Shown here in pieces: positions 33,923 through 46,800 of a stretch of DNA of 53,384 bases. Both the position numbers and the translations under genes were made by a program. Source of the DNA: Echinococcus granulosus. Taxonomy: Eukaryota; Platyhelminthes; Cestoda; Cyclophyllidea; Taeniidae. Every line of letters begins with the position of its first letter. The stretch's first letter is position 1. The stretch covers positions 158,589-211,972 of the forward strand of contig NW_020170505.1 in assembly GCF_000524195.1 (NCBI RefSeq), written 5' to 3'. Under the pieces are notes generated by a model. The model worked only from the letters and a program-made list of their open reading frames with translations, had not been told where the DNA came from and made no database searches.

Positions 33923-36900
33923 TTAGACGCGAAGATCGCTGGAGAGATTGTCACTACTACCAGGGGTGGCAGCGTTGCCAGTGACAGCACCAGCGGCGGT
34001 AGCGGAGTTGTCGCTAACGTTGGCTGCCGCGGCATCGGTGGGTGCCTGAGGTCCCTTGAAGGCTGTAGAAGGAGGATTGACGATTCGGTTCCGCAGCCGA
34101 ATCTCGCGTTGCATTGCCATGTTAATCTGACGATTGTCCATGTTCATGTTGTTATTATCTCTGCGAATATTACAGACACACATAACTGTAAAATGAATTT
34201 AGATTAGGTACGTGATTTCGGAACAAAAATACAAAGAATCTGTTTTGATGTTTTACGGACCACTAAAAGCTTCTTTACTCAATATTAATATGCACAAAGA
34301 CAAGCTAAAAGAGAAAATCCTGGTTTAAAGACCTTTTTGATACCAGCAAATAATAAGTTTTTAATTTGAAATAACACATAAAACGCCGGGAACACAAAAA
34401 CTCTGAAATCCGGTACGTTTCAAGCATAGCAAGCCATGAAAACCTAATTTGACTCGGCAGGATTTCGCATAATTTACCCAATTCACTGTTATAAAAAATG
34501 CACAAAGAAATGGAGAAAGGTATTCCAATGAGAAAATAACCGATGCTATTGCGAGGGCAACATTGAGCAACGCCCCAAGTAAACAAATCAAGAGATTTAA
34601 AACAAAAATAAGATGAATGACAGCTGGTTATTTGCGCGTAAATCCGAAGACAAGCGAGTTAATAGAGACAAAAAACCCACTTTTGGATCTTGCGCAGTAT
34701 GTCGTGTACCTCGAGGCCAGTAGAAGAGATTTTGACGGGCGGAAGACGCGTGCGCCGATTCTGCCGACGAGTGGGTGTGGAGGGTGTAGAGGTGGTGGAG
34801 GAGGCCGTCGAAGAAGCTCCATCGAAGAAGCCGCCGAGGGAGTTCGATGCCGAGGCGGAAGCTGCAGCTCGAGTCATCACGCCAACACCGCCACCACTAC
34901 CAATACCACCGACAGAGATCCCACTGGTGGCGCATCCACCATTGGCCTGCAATATAGCACCCGCCTGCGGTGGACGCGGCGGACGAAAGTTTTCGTGGAG
35001 ATGGTGGAGGCTCGCTGGCGAATGACTGTCGCACAGACTGACCTGACTGCTACTTGACTCACCGAATCCGGCTGGTGCCATATGGGAAGTGCGAAAAACC
35101 ATTGCTGATGAAGTGTAACACTCGAAGGCGTGAAAAAGATCAGTTATTATAAGGAGTCAAACGGCTGTTTAGGCCAAATACCATACCATCTCCCAGAGTT
35201 ACTATTTCTAATTAATAAATCAGTAGATACGACTGGAATAGGTCGCAAATTAACACAATCAAGTACCTAGCAACGTCAAAAATGCAAAAGCACTCGAACT
35301 TAGTTTATTGAAGACCAATTTGACGTAGAGTATCCGCAGTGATGAAGTAATTACTCCAACATCAAGCACACGACTGAAGAATACTGTATTTCTTCATTTT
35401 AAGAGACTGGGGCCTTCACTGCTAATGAAACGAAGCTTTGAAGAGTTACATTAGTTATCAAATGCTACATTCCCTTCCTATCTTACACGAGAAGAACACC
35501 AACTACTGTTGTTAGTGCTTTTGCCTAAATTACCCTCATCAAGGCAATTTTGTAACAAAAAGATGGCTCTTTTAATTGTACATTTAACAAAGCGAGCTCT
35601 TCTACCTTCGTGGTTTCAGCCACCATTTCTCTTAAAGACGCTGAACGCTTACAGCAAAGTCCCTAACCAGACCCATAAAATTTGGATATTTTCAGAGAGA
35701 ACTGACCCAATAATTTTACTGAAAAAGTTTAAGTAGCACTTACAACGAGAAAGTGACGCCGAGAGGAAGGAGGTAGTGTCAGACCGCCCTTGAGGGTAAT
35801 GCAATGACGATGACGAAGACGAGGTTGATATTTCCGCCAGATTGCTGATAACATCAAAATCAGCCGCCAAATTCACATTAAGAATGGTGCCTGCATTGTC
35901 TAGGAAAGGTAATGAGAAAAAAACAAAGAAAAGTAATTAGCTGGGAGCGAGGCACGTAATTAGTTCTCTTATCAATAAGAGCAAGAATGGCTCGGTTACT
36001 AACAGAAGGGAAAAGATCTTGTTGGGTGTCATTTGTGAGTTCTTATTCAACAACAAGTTTTGAACAATTTGTGCACACATAATTTTGCTAGCGTCCGTCA
36101 AGTGGGCGGATAGACAAAAATGTTCTTTTAAGTACAGGCTTAGTACACAAAATCTTCTTGTTTCCACTTTTTACAAACAGCAAACCTGCGAACCCTTGCG
36201 TGCGTACGAAGTTCTAGGTGGAGGGAGAGATACTGTTGCACAATGGTGATAGTGATGAAAGTGCCCTGAAGAGAAGTCGGAAGGTGAAAAATAGCAACCA
36301 CCATATGTAAAAGTCATTATTCAACATTGGAGAAAGCCAAGCACGTTTTCAAACATTTACACAGGCAAGAAGAGTAACTCAAGAGCCAGATGGGAAGATC
36401 AAACAGGGATTGATTGGTGGGGCAATCTAATTTTAACAAAACCCAAAGGATCACAAGGGGTCCAATGAATCTACCAATTCTAAAGGTTGCAGCAAGAGTT
36501 CGATCCAAAGTTTAAAAAACGCCAACCTTGTCACTGACTTACAAAACACACTGCAGGGCTAAAAACTAACCGATCACCGCTCTCCAAGGAGGCCATCCTA
36601 TTGGTCGAAAAAGGCGTGTGAATTTGTACTAAAACCACAATCCATTGAAAGTACAGATAAAGGGCGTTCAAATATGGAATGTTTAATGCGATGGACCAAT
36701 TGGTTTAACTAATTTCACTTTATTCTCAACAAGACTTCCACACAAACAGCAGTAGGGAGGGACAGGAGAAAGCGACTGACAAGTAGATGTACCTACTAAA
36801 CGGATGAAGAGCACATCTGCCGACTTGAGGTGTGCTAATGTGGCCTTGTCACTATATCACACGCAACAACTAGTAACACTACACGAATTCCTGGTCGTTG

Positions 36901-39900
36901 GATGTATCACTGCTGGTGTTAAACTAAGTCAAATCGACAACGCAACATGGTTATTCGAATCAAGTAAAACATTCCACAGGGAAGAACTTAGCATGGGGAT
37001 ACGTTGATTAATCATAAGCCCCATCAGAACAGGCACGTGTCATGATAAGGCAAAATGGGCCAACGATTGAAGTGCCACCTCGCACAGTGTCAATCATATT
37101 GGACACTCTGGTGAGGCCTACTGAATGATTGGTGAAGCGACCGCTCCCAATGCGGAGTTTTTTGGAGCAATTGCATGAGAATGAAAACGCAACAGCTGAG
37201 AGTGAAGTGGGAATGAAGATTGATACGCACTTTAGGGTGAGAATATGCATAATTGTTAGAGTGGCATTGGAGTGTCCTTTCACATAAGGTTAGCGTGCCA
37301 TGTAGTGTCAGTAAGGGGACACGTGCCAAGGCATTTAGGGTAATGGAGATGGAAAGGGAAATCGAACTCCGCCAATTATGCTTACATAGGTTTAAGCATT
37401 AAGCGGCGAATAAGTGCAAAATACGCCGATACTTTACCACCATAATGCTCATGATAGTGTTTGTAGCAGTAAAAAGTGAACCACGCACGATGATGAGGTG
37501 ATCAATTCACACCAACTACGTGAAAATAATACTTAACGTCCCACCATTATATAAATGGTAAGCTTCTACTTTCAGCATTGGCAGTTAATGAAGTCATTGT
37601 GTTTGCAAATGGCCTAAAGTACATTGGCAGCCTTTACTGAATTGAAGAAAGTACCGGTCTGGGTCAGGTCAAACAGCTGCCAATTCGTGTTGTCATTCAA
37701 AGCAACTATATCCGTACTAGAAATTATTTGATACCACGCCTTATCTGAATGAGGTCAGTAAGGACAGCTTACTTGCGGCAAAACCGAGTTTTCGCGATAC
37801 GGATGAGCGTGTTCGCACAACGCTGGTAGGTGAAGCCGGAGGCACGACTGCAGTNNNNNNNNNNNNNNNNNNNNNNNNNNNNNNNNNNNNNNNNNNNNNN
37901 NNNNNNNNNNNNNNNNNNNNNNNNNNNNNNNNNNNNNNNNNNNNNNNNNNNNNNGGTGGCCGTGGTGGTGACCGTGTAGTACCCGGGATACAGTTGGTGT
38001 AGGACTGCTGCTCAGAATCTCACTGACATCGCCACAAGCATCGGTGCCCACCATCAAAGAAGAGACGCGGCTATTTCCTCGTGTAGACAGCTCGTGCTGC
38101 TGTTGTTGATGTAGTAGTTGCTTTTGGAGTTGCAACATTTGCTGCTGTTTGGCTTCTCGACGACGAGCCCGCTTTGTAATCTCCTTCATGTGCTTCGGAC
38201 CAGGACCCTGTTTACTGTCCAGAACCTGTATAGAGTGAATGTCACTGACTATTATTTTCCAATCAGCAAGGCTTCTACATTACAATGTTTACGCCTTTGT
38301 AATCATAAAATGGGACTGAGATTGAATTTGATTGTTAGATAGAATGTACAGGAGTAGTGCTTTTATCATTCAGGGGTTGACTTGATTAACGCACATAAAA
38401 GTGACGGCAACAGATAGATATACACTAATGACAGCGTTGTTAAAAAATAAGGAATAGTACTATTCATTTTGCCATGGACATGGGATTTTATCGGCAAGGG
38501 AAAGTATAAATTTTATTTGCATAGAAGTACACCGCCTCGAAACAAGGTCAATGCAATGCAGATCCATAGGGAGGGAATAGGGCTACGCACAAATCTAGGC
38601 GAAGGGGAAAACCCCTAACAACTGGCTAGCAGGACTTGGGGTTTTTACCTCTATGACTGAGAGCATGAATTTGTAAATCGAAGTAACAGTGACCTCAAAG
38701 TTGTAGATGAAGAAGTATTATAAAATCTACTTGAAAAAGAATACGCAGATGAGATTTAAATGAAGTGGTAGAATTGGGAGCCGAGAGAACAGAAAATCAG
38801 TTCATTAGCGCATGCAAGTGAGTAAGAGGACATCGTAATCTCACCTGGGATTTCAAATAGCACCTTGGTGGCCTAAATGGGAGCGACTGCTAAACGAGGG
38901 GAATCGGGATTAGACATACGGGAGATTCATGTTACGACCTGCTGGTGTGATCCGTGTGGGACCATTCATACGGCAAGTTAAACATTCACTAAAGTACAAT
39001 GATCCACATAGTTGGATGGAAAAATGTGACATCAGAACAGGTTGACATTTAGACCAGGAGAGGAGGGACTTGTTAAAAAGGTCGAAATAAAACTGGCCGA
39101 CTGCATTCCATTCATATGAAAGAGTTGAATTGCACGCCTTCTGATATTCATTTTTAAAGAGAAAAATTAGTAACCGATTAAAGGACAACTCGAGGGGAAG
39201 CTTAAAGTACAAACGAATACACGCACACACGTGCGAACGTGTGAAGGCAATGCGTGTGTGTGCGGACCAAAACACAACAGCGCAAAATGGAGTATTCAAG
39301 CGGGTCAAGGCAGAAAACGCCTATCAATGAGGATGCTAAGGGATGCAGTACCAAGTAGTAAGTGCTACACATGCAATCTTAAACACGGGCTAAAAGTGAA
39401 TAATACGTCACCAAAATACCAAGGGATGCTTTGTGTACGTTTGCTAATGCTATAAATCCTAAACAGACTGTTTTATCAGATGGAAGGTGGATTCAAAAAG
39501 TGGGTGGGAGAAGCATGATTTCAATAACGCCAGATGTTACCTGGAGGATCGGTCCTAGAACTCTGCCTGTGTTATGTGCCTTCCACAGCTACATAATCAA
39601 ATGAACTTCCAGGAATTACGTTGATGGTGTAAGGGGAACCTTAAGTTCTTGTTTTACCAAATCGGAGTACAAGACAGACCAACATACGAATGCGGTATTT
39701 CAAGTAGCAAAACGTTAATGAAATCAATTACAGGAGCAGGAAAGCTTCCTTACGTCGTGTCTAGGTGCTTAGAACGTACGACTATTGTGCGTTAGCAATC
39801 CCTCCATCCCTTGAAACTAGAACATATTGTGTGATTAGGCAACGTTCAAACAAGCCCTAACTTTTAAAGCGGTCAACCTGATTTGATTGCATGACACACG

Positions 39901-42113
39901 AGCTTGCGTCGTCTTGTGGGAGGGTGATTGCTTCACCTACTCATCCTTGTATGCAAGGGCGTAGAAACTCTAGCTGGCAGCGTATGAAAGTTTGTTTTGC
40001 TAGACTTAGATTGTGCAGACTGCAACAACGGGCAATCTCATTTTCTCCACTAAAAAGACACTTCTAAACTGTCCAGGTTTCAAATTCTCATCAATTACAC
40101 TTTATCCAACCAACACGCCTCCGATGTAGGCAAAGAAACCAAGTAGTATGGAACTGAATTTTATGTTCATAATATAAAAGCCAGAGATGCGAAGGGGTCT
40201 AAGAAGGATACCTTTGATGGAAATGGAGGCGGACGTGAAGTCCTTACCCATGCAAGCGCAGTTGGAGGGAAAAGCGTTTTATGGCAGTAGTCTTAGGTCA
40301 AGGTATGAATGGCTAGAATCGCTGCGACATGAAGACATGAGCATGTTAATGTTTAACAAGCACTCAACACGCATAAATGCGTCATTTCGTACGAATATGC
40401 AATCACAGATGCGACTGATTTCAACATAACCCAATTCCAGTGAGCGTCAAGATTACTGCGTCCGGCGGCCATGAATAAAACAAAAACTGTGCAACAACTA
40501 AGTTGCCATTTTGGTAATCAACATAAATCATACAAAATGCACGAATACCGAACCTTTCAATGAAAATGTGGTCCTGTGAACTACAAAAAATGGTAAATAT
40601 AGTTAAATTACCCTGTTCAAAAGTTTGCAGCATCGAAGGAAACCTAATTCATACGTGTATTTATCATATAAGGTGTTTGCTGTCATGGTAAAGACGTTTA
40701 GCTTTTGTATAACGGCAACAGTTAAAGTTATTCACTATGCACATTGAAATATGGGTCCCTTTTATGGACCACCGGAGTAGAGGAGATCGCAGCTTTTGGG
40801 TGAAAAAGGATGAAAAAATAGTAGAGATATGAATCCTCAACAAACTAACAGAGTTAATAGTAGATTTGATCACCAATATACGCCCCAAGTGAATCGTTGC
40901 TGAATTGTCAGCCAGGAAGCAGAGGGATTATAAGCTGCTTCAAGTTAAAATTCACAGTATAAGAGCCAGTAAAAGGCCTAAGGCAGCTGCTCATACTTAG
41001 AATTGCGCATCTGAAATCAGAAAAAAAATATCTACAGCAGAACTTGAAACAGAAGACGGGTCAGCTACTGTCACACATATAAGATGCTGTGAAAACAATT
41101 GCGTTCGTGTGTTCGTTTCACAAGCGTTGGAATAAAAACACAAAGAGGGGTGAATCCAAAAAAATTAAAATCAGATCATAAACAACTGACGTGTCTTTAA
41201 GAGAAGGTCCCTTCCACAATAACAGATATTTCATGCGATCCGAAACGTATAACAACGACCTTATCCGTTCATTTGTCTCAAGCACTAACGTGATCGCGAT
41301 TGATACTACAGACTGGTTTTCTTCTCCCAGCCCACTAATCACTCCTTCGCTTAGTACCACATCGTTAACGTGCGGCACGGAGCAGACCGATATGTGCAAT
41401 GTTGGCTGAATGAAGATGGGATAGGCATAGGAGCACAAAGTGCCTGCCACCTTTCTCCGCTCCCACCTCGCCCAAAATGTCGAGAAAGTGATCGCGTTGA
41501 GTACTGACAAAGCCCAATCAGTTTGTCACAGTGACAAAATATTAAACCAAGTCGTGCATGATGGAGAGCGAGACATAAATAACCCTCCAAGTTCCAAAAA
41601 ATGAGAAAATACTGCAGGACAAATAATGCGGAAGACGAACATAATATTCATGACCAGTCAGGGATCCACATTTTTTGCATTCAGTCGATACAGGATATTG
41701 AGCTCGAATGACTAAAACTAAATCAACAAAACGAATCTACTATAAGGCAGACATCGAAAGCAAAATATAAAATCAACACGGTGAGATTTCGCAAGGAGTA
41801 GCACTACTTCGGTCAAGCACAAAAACAGGGCCGATTGAAATGAATGTACTTGGTTGGTGACCATTCCTACCTGCGAGAAGTAGCCCGGTTGCCTTCCACG
41901 CTGAATCCAACGTTTGACGCAGAGTACACAAGCGTTGCAGAGATCGCCGCACCGTCTAGCGGCGACTTCACCAAAACAGGGACCAAAGTGTTCTGCATAG
42001 CGCTCAGAAGCTGTGAAACGCGAACTAGACGACTTTGTCCCGCAAATGCAACAGCCCAACCTGCTCCGGAAATGAGCACGACCAGAACCTCTACTGGTGC
42101 CACCGCCACTCAT
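33923..42113 (-). CDS. SINHCAF: SINHCAF/FAM60A-like SIN3-HDAC complex subunit
   Basis: Exons (minus, 5' to 3'): 42113-41871, 38225-37773 (contains the N gap), 35899-35744, 35104-34710, and a terminal exon ending at 33923. Exon 1 has the family signature: LGCCICGTKSSSSRFTASER with Cys21/22/24, then DLCNACVLCVKRW with Cys59/62/65, a GATA-like zinc-binding arrangement. Exon 2 starts VLDSKQGPGPKHMKEITKRA, matching the next segment of human SINHCAF. In animals this protein sits in SIN3-HDAC co-repressor complexes in the nucleus. The remainder is long and disordered: Gln-, His-, Ser- and Gly-rich. The conserved C-terminal segment of the human protein was not found. Phases agree for exons 1-2 and 3-4. 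Exon 2 to 3 agrees if the frame changes across the gap. The last junction is unresolved: acceptor 34165 is out of phase, while 34126 is in phase but weak. Confidence 0.85.
37855..37954. other. assembly gap of exactly 100 N inside an exon
   Basis: The gap interrupts SINHCAF-like exon 2 within a His-rich tract (HGHHHGH). After the gap the convincing frame is TAVVPPASPTSVVRTRSSVS, which differs from the frame before it if 100 is taken literally. The true length is therefore unknown and not 100. Confidence 0.95.
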
Positions 42114-43848
42114 CACTTTCGTCAAAGAATCTGTCGGAAGACAGAGCTATCTTATCAGTATGTCTAGGGGCAAGGTAGCCCAACTTCAAGGTGATTATTT
42201 GCAGAACTTAAGAATATTTTGACCTAAAATGAGCCAGTTAATATGGTGAAGGTTTCACACAAGTGTATTTCTGACTACTGTAAAATTACACACAAAAGGC
42301 GAGCATTTCTCATCTTTATATGCTTTACCACCATCTGTGTTCAACATAGACGATGCTGTGTTCGACTCTAATGCCTTCAAAAGAATAAATACCTGTCATG
42401 TCGCACAAATGACCAGTAATATGATAACATATCTCGGAATTCTCAGTATCTGCAAAAAAAATCGTAAGCAGGCTAGCATTGAAATAGACAAGCAATCAAA
42501 TCACTTTTGAGACGAAAAGCATTTATTGTGAAATTAAATAGAGGAATCACGTGCTCGTTTCATATCGTGCCAATAAATAAAAACACATTTTTACTCGTGG
42601 AACACGTCAGTTCTCGGACAGTTACAGACCTGAAAATCTTGCGGATGTTTTGAGTATTGATTTAATAGTGAGACACCTCCTAAATGACAATGAATTTAGC
42701 GGTGATTCACCTGTAGCGCAGCAAAGAGCGTTTGACCTGACGTCGAACAATTTTGTTGAAAAATGCGCTATAGCTAGAGGGTAAATTCAACGAATCCGAG
42801 CACAGACCAATCAAATACCAGGGCTGAGGGGGAAGCCGGCTTTTGGAATTTCCAGGTGTTTGTCATATAGATCTTTATTGAAATAGCGTGAATAGGTTTC
42901 TGGAAAAAATGATTCATATAATCTAGGATTTAGTATGCACATATAGCGCAAAGCGTTTAAGGTCCACAGCTCAACTGTTTCATAAATTACACAGGCGTCT
43001 GCTCATCGAGTTCCTATCAGTCGTCTTTCCCCTATTGCAGATTCAAATTCTCTTGTTACTGTTAGTGTTTGTTTACTTCAAGTTGCTATCCCTTGTTTCA
43101 AGGGGAAATCCTAAAAGATTATATTAAATGTTGCCAAGCATTTTTGACTACATGAGCTGACTACCGAAACCGTCTAGCTGTAGACCTATTTTCATGATAA
43201 GCGTTTAATAATTGAAAGGTGGAATAAAAATGCCTTTTAGCAAAACTGATGCGAACTTAGTAGGCCCCAAACTAACTTCAAGCAGATGGCACTGAAATAT
43301 CGAAGAGAATTTTGGCATTGACTGTTTCTTGGTTTATTCAATCCGAATTAATTGGGAGGAAATCGTGCACATAACATTGGCCGAATATATGGATTTACTA
43401 GGTTGGATTGCATGGGTGCCTTTCCAAAATCAATCAGAAAAAAACTTTATGCTATATTTGCAACAAGTCAGGCCAAAAGGGCTATATTTAATGATTGTTT
43501 AAAAGCGCACTAATTTTTAATGAAACGCGTGGAAATAGCCACAGGATAACATTGCTAGCAAACTAATTTTTGGAACAAATCATATGTAGAATATGTTTAA
43601 GTTAAGGCATATGCGATACATCTGTATGACCTTAAGTCAAATGACATTTTTATGAAACCCCAAACAAGAAGTACTTTTTAAAACTGACAATTTTGTTGGC
43701 ATCAAATATAGTCACATTACGGTAAGGTGTCTTGTTACGGAGACTTTCCTTCTTAATGGCATTATTTTATATATAATCCATTTTATTGACCTTTTTGTTT
43801 GCATGCTCTGAAATAAGAAGTAGGTTAACTACTGCGTTTATCGAATAC
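42114..43848. other. divergent intergenic region
   Basis: 1.7 kb between the start of the minus-strand SINHCAF-like gene and the plus-strand calcium sensor gene. It probably holds promoters and 5' UTRs of both. AT-rich, no specific motif seen. Confidence 0.5.
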
Positions 43849-46800
43849 ATGGGGAATAAGCACACGTCTCTCGATCGTGAAACTCTTGACATGCTTCAGA
43901 AGAAGACGAAGATGTCACCAAAGGAACTTAAGGACTGGTACAAAAGGTTTCGTAAACAGTTTCCTGATGGACAAATGAGTCGGTCTGAGTTCGCTCAGGT
44001 TTATTCTGATTTTTTTCCCGGAGGTCACTCGGATGCTTTCGCAGATATTGTCTTCAATAATTTTGATACAAATGGAGATGGTGCTGTTAATTTCACGGAA
44101 TTTACTTGTGCTTTGGGGATAATCAACAATGGATCGGTGGATGAAAAAATCAACTGGGCATTCGATTTATACGACCAAGACAAAAACGGTGTAATCTCTT
44201 TAAGTGAATTGACGACCATGCTTAAAGTGAGTTTACTTTCTTCAGTTACTTTACCTTCTGCTTGCAAATTCTTTTAAGTGTGTATTCTGCCTATCTTTAT
44301 GGCTAGTAACCTCATCCCCAAAACCATCGTTTTATTCCTTTTGAGTCAAATTTTAGTTATTCACATTTTTTAATAGATGGTTTTTGTTGATCAGAGTGTG
44401 TTTTGTGAGCACTACCTAATTAAAACTTATTTTGAATTTCTTCTAATAAAGCTCTATTTTGCCTCTTGGAAACCAGATTTAAGCTATGTTCTCATAGACT
44501 TGTTACTGACGCATGTTAAACAGCGTTTTGCCCTTTGTAACTACTTCAAAAGTGGCTGAAAACCATGAAAAGCAGTAGGTGTTTCGTATTAATGAATATT
44601 TGAACCTGGGCTAGCATTTAATGAATTTGTTTCAAATGTCCATAACTACTTACACTACCGTAAATGCCTTTTAATTTATTAAGTAGACGTTGAGTACTCG
44701 AGTGGTTGATTGTTAAGCGCTCCATTGTAGCTCCGCCTTTTTTTTGAAGAAATTGAATTGCTTTTAAAAATACATACATTGATTCATTGCTAACTTAAAG
44801 CATAGAATAAGTTGCCTTACTTAAGTGTTAAACCAAGTGCTTTAACATTAGAGATCAACTCATGCATATAAATGCGTTGCTAAAAGCTGCTGTTTATCAT
44901 ATATTGGTGTTTATTCACTTAATCAAACCATTAAATCAGAATCCCACTGCATTATTTGCTTTAGTAGTGTGGTTGCATAATGAAATTGTGAGGGCAAACG
45001 TAACTGGGCATTATCATCATCATCAACTAATAAGTAAAAGCTATGCATATATTTCCTTACTGGCAATACTATAAGTGTGTTATGACTTTGTCCTTGAGGA
45101 ATAGTTTTTAATGTTATTTTAAGCTATTGTTCATGCTGTTGCCTTGATGCTATACTGTGAAGTAGAATTTTTTAAAAAATTTTACTTCTAAGTTAAGCTT
45201 TACCTAATCTTGCATAATATTGTGCTTGAAACACTGTTGGTACCGGATCAGTTTCAAGGCAAAGGAAAGCCTGAACGCCATTTGTACTATTTTTCTTAGC
45301 AGTAAGGGAGTAGAACAGGAAGTACAAGTTTATCTGATAATAAGTTAGGCCTCAAAGCCAATCGTGCAGTAGAAATAAAGGCGCATCAATCCAAACAAAC
45401 TAGCTCAATAAGAGCTGAAGCTGATTTGTGTTGCATAAGAGCGTAACGTTTCATACAATCTCGTAGTAAGCCGTGTGCACATTAGTGTTTTCTATGAAGG
45501 TGTCACTTAATTTTATCAAAAGGTGATTGCCTCTTAAACAAAACTACTTGGTAAAATTAATTTCTTCGCCAAATGGATGAAAATTGCAATAGAAAAGAAA
45601 TTCACTCGTGGGTGCTTGTATACTACTCACTTAATTGATAAGGAACATTTTGAGCTTAAACTTTTTGACTTCCGCCCAAATGCGATTTCACAAACCCCTT
45701 TCTCAAAATGTCAGACGCTATCTACTCATCGTTCCCTTTTTACCTTCTCTTCATTACCACAATAAAAGACCTTTTTCAAGAAAACAAATATCATATGCCT
45801 TTAGATTAGTAGGCTGTTACAGAAATGGGTGGCAGCATACTTTGGAACGGGCGAAAATTTCGCTCTTTTACTTGCAGCGCCTCTAAGACCAATGATTTGT
45901 AAATTGCCTATTTTTTAATTTAAACCTCCCATGCCCAAGTATTGCGGCTTCTTTAACAGAATCTCCAAAATCTTGGAATTTTATAAATTGTAAAGTACTG
46001 CTAACGGACTGCAAAGGTGAGATAAACGGAGCTTTTAGCCTATTCAACCGTTCCTCATGAAGTAAAGCGGTTACTTCAGCTAAGGTTGGGAAGCGAGACA
46101 TGTTTTTCCACCATTTTTATTACGCTACACTAATAAGTTGAGTCGACATCGTGAAAATTTACCAAAAATTGCGCATAGCCCTATGATTGCGTTAATTTGT
46201 ACCCACTGACTGATGCAGTCGGTATGAGGTGTCACGAGATGTAGAGTCAAAACAGTGTGTGCATTGTGTCATTCATTTTGTATCAAAAAAATATATATTT
46301 GAGACTTTTCTGTAAAAGTTCGTTTACTTTGTAGTAACTTTTTATGCGTGCACATAATTATTATATATATAGCAATAATGATAGGTGCAATAGTACCATT
46401 ATTTAGTCTACCCAGATTGAAAATTTGTGAATATTGAGGAAATTAATATAATCTTTCTCATTTGGGAATTTGAATGATTATAACTTCCGCACATGAAGTA
46501 GTGATGAAAACCATTACTACTACAACTACTTTAATCAGGTGTAAGTATTGCTAGGCAAGTAAATGGCAGAAAGTGTTACTATTTCCTTGCAATAATAATT
46601 TGCGACTAAGAGATTAGTTTATTCTGTTACGGAAAACGACTATATAAATAGTATAAGCAGATTTTCTCTAGAACCAATTAAAATTTAACATTGCGCTATA
46701 GCAAACTCTTAAATATTGTTAATTGTATATGTGTGTTATAAGGTGTTTTTACGCGGAAAGGCTTTAGGTTGCACGTTTGTGTTTTTCTCTTCTCTTCACT

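Noticed and set aside
34617..35057. 146- and 111-codon plus-strand frames
   Set aside because: Shadows of the GC-rich SINHCAF-like exon on the minus strand, which has matched splice sites and phase.
41118..41510. 130-codon minus and 72-codon plus frames in a SINHCAF intron
   Set aside because: No splice or homology support, and they overlap each other; likely chance.
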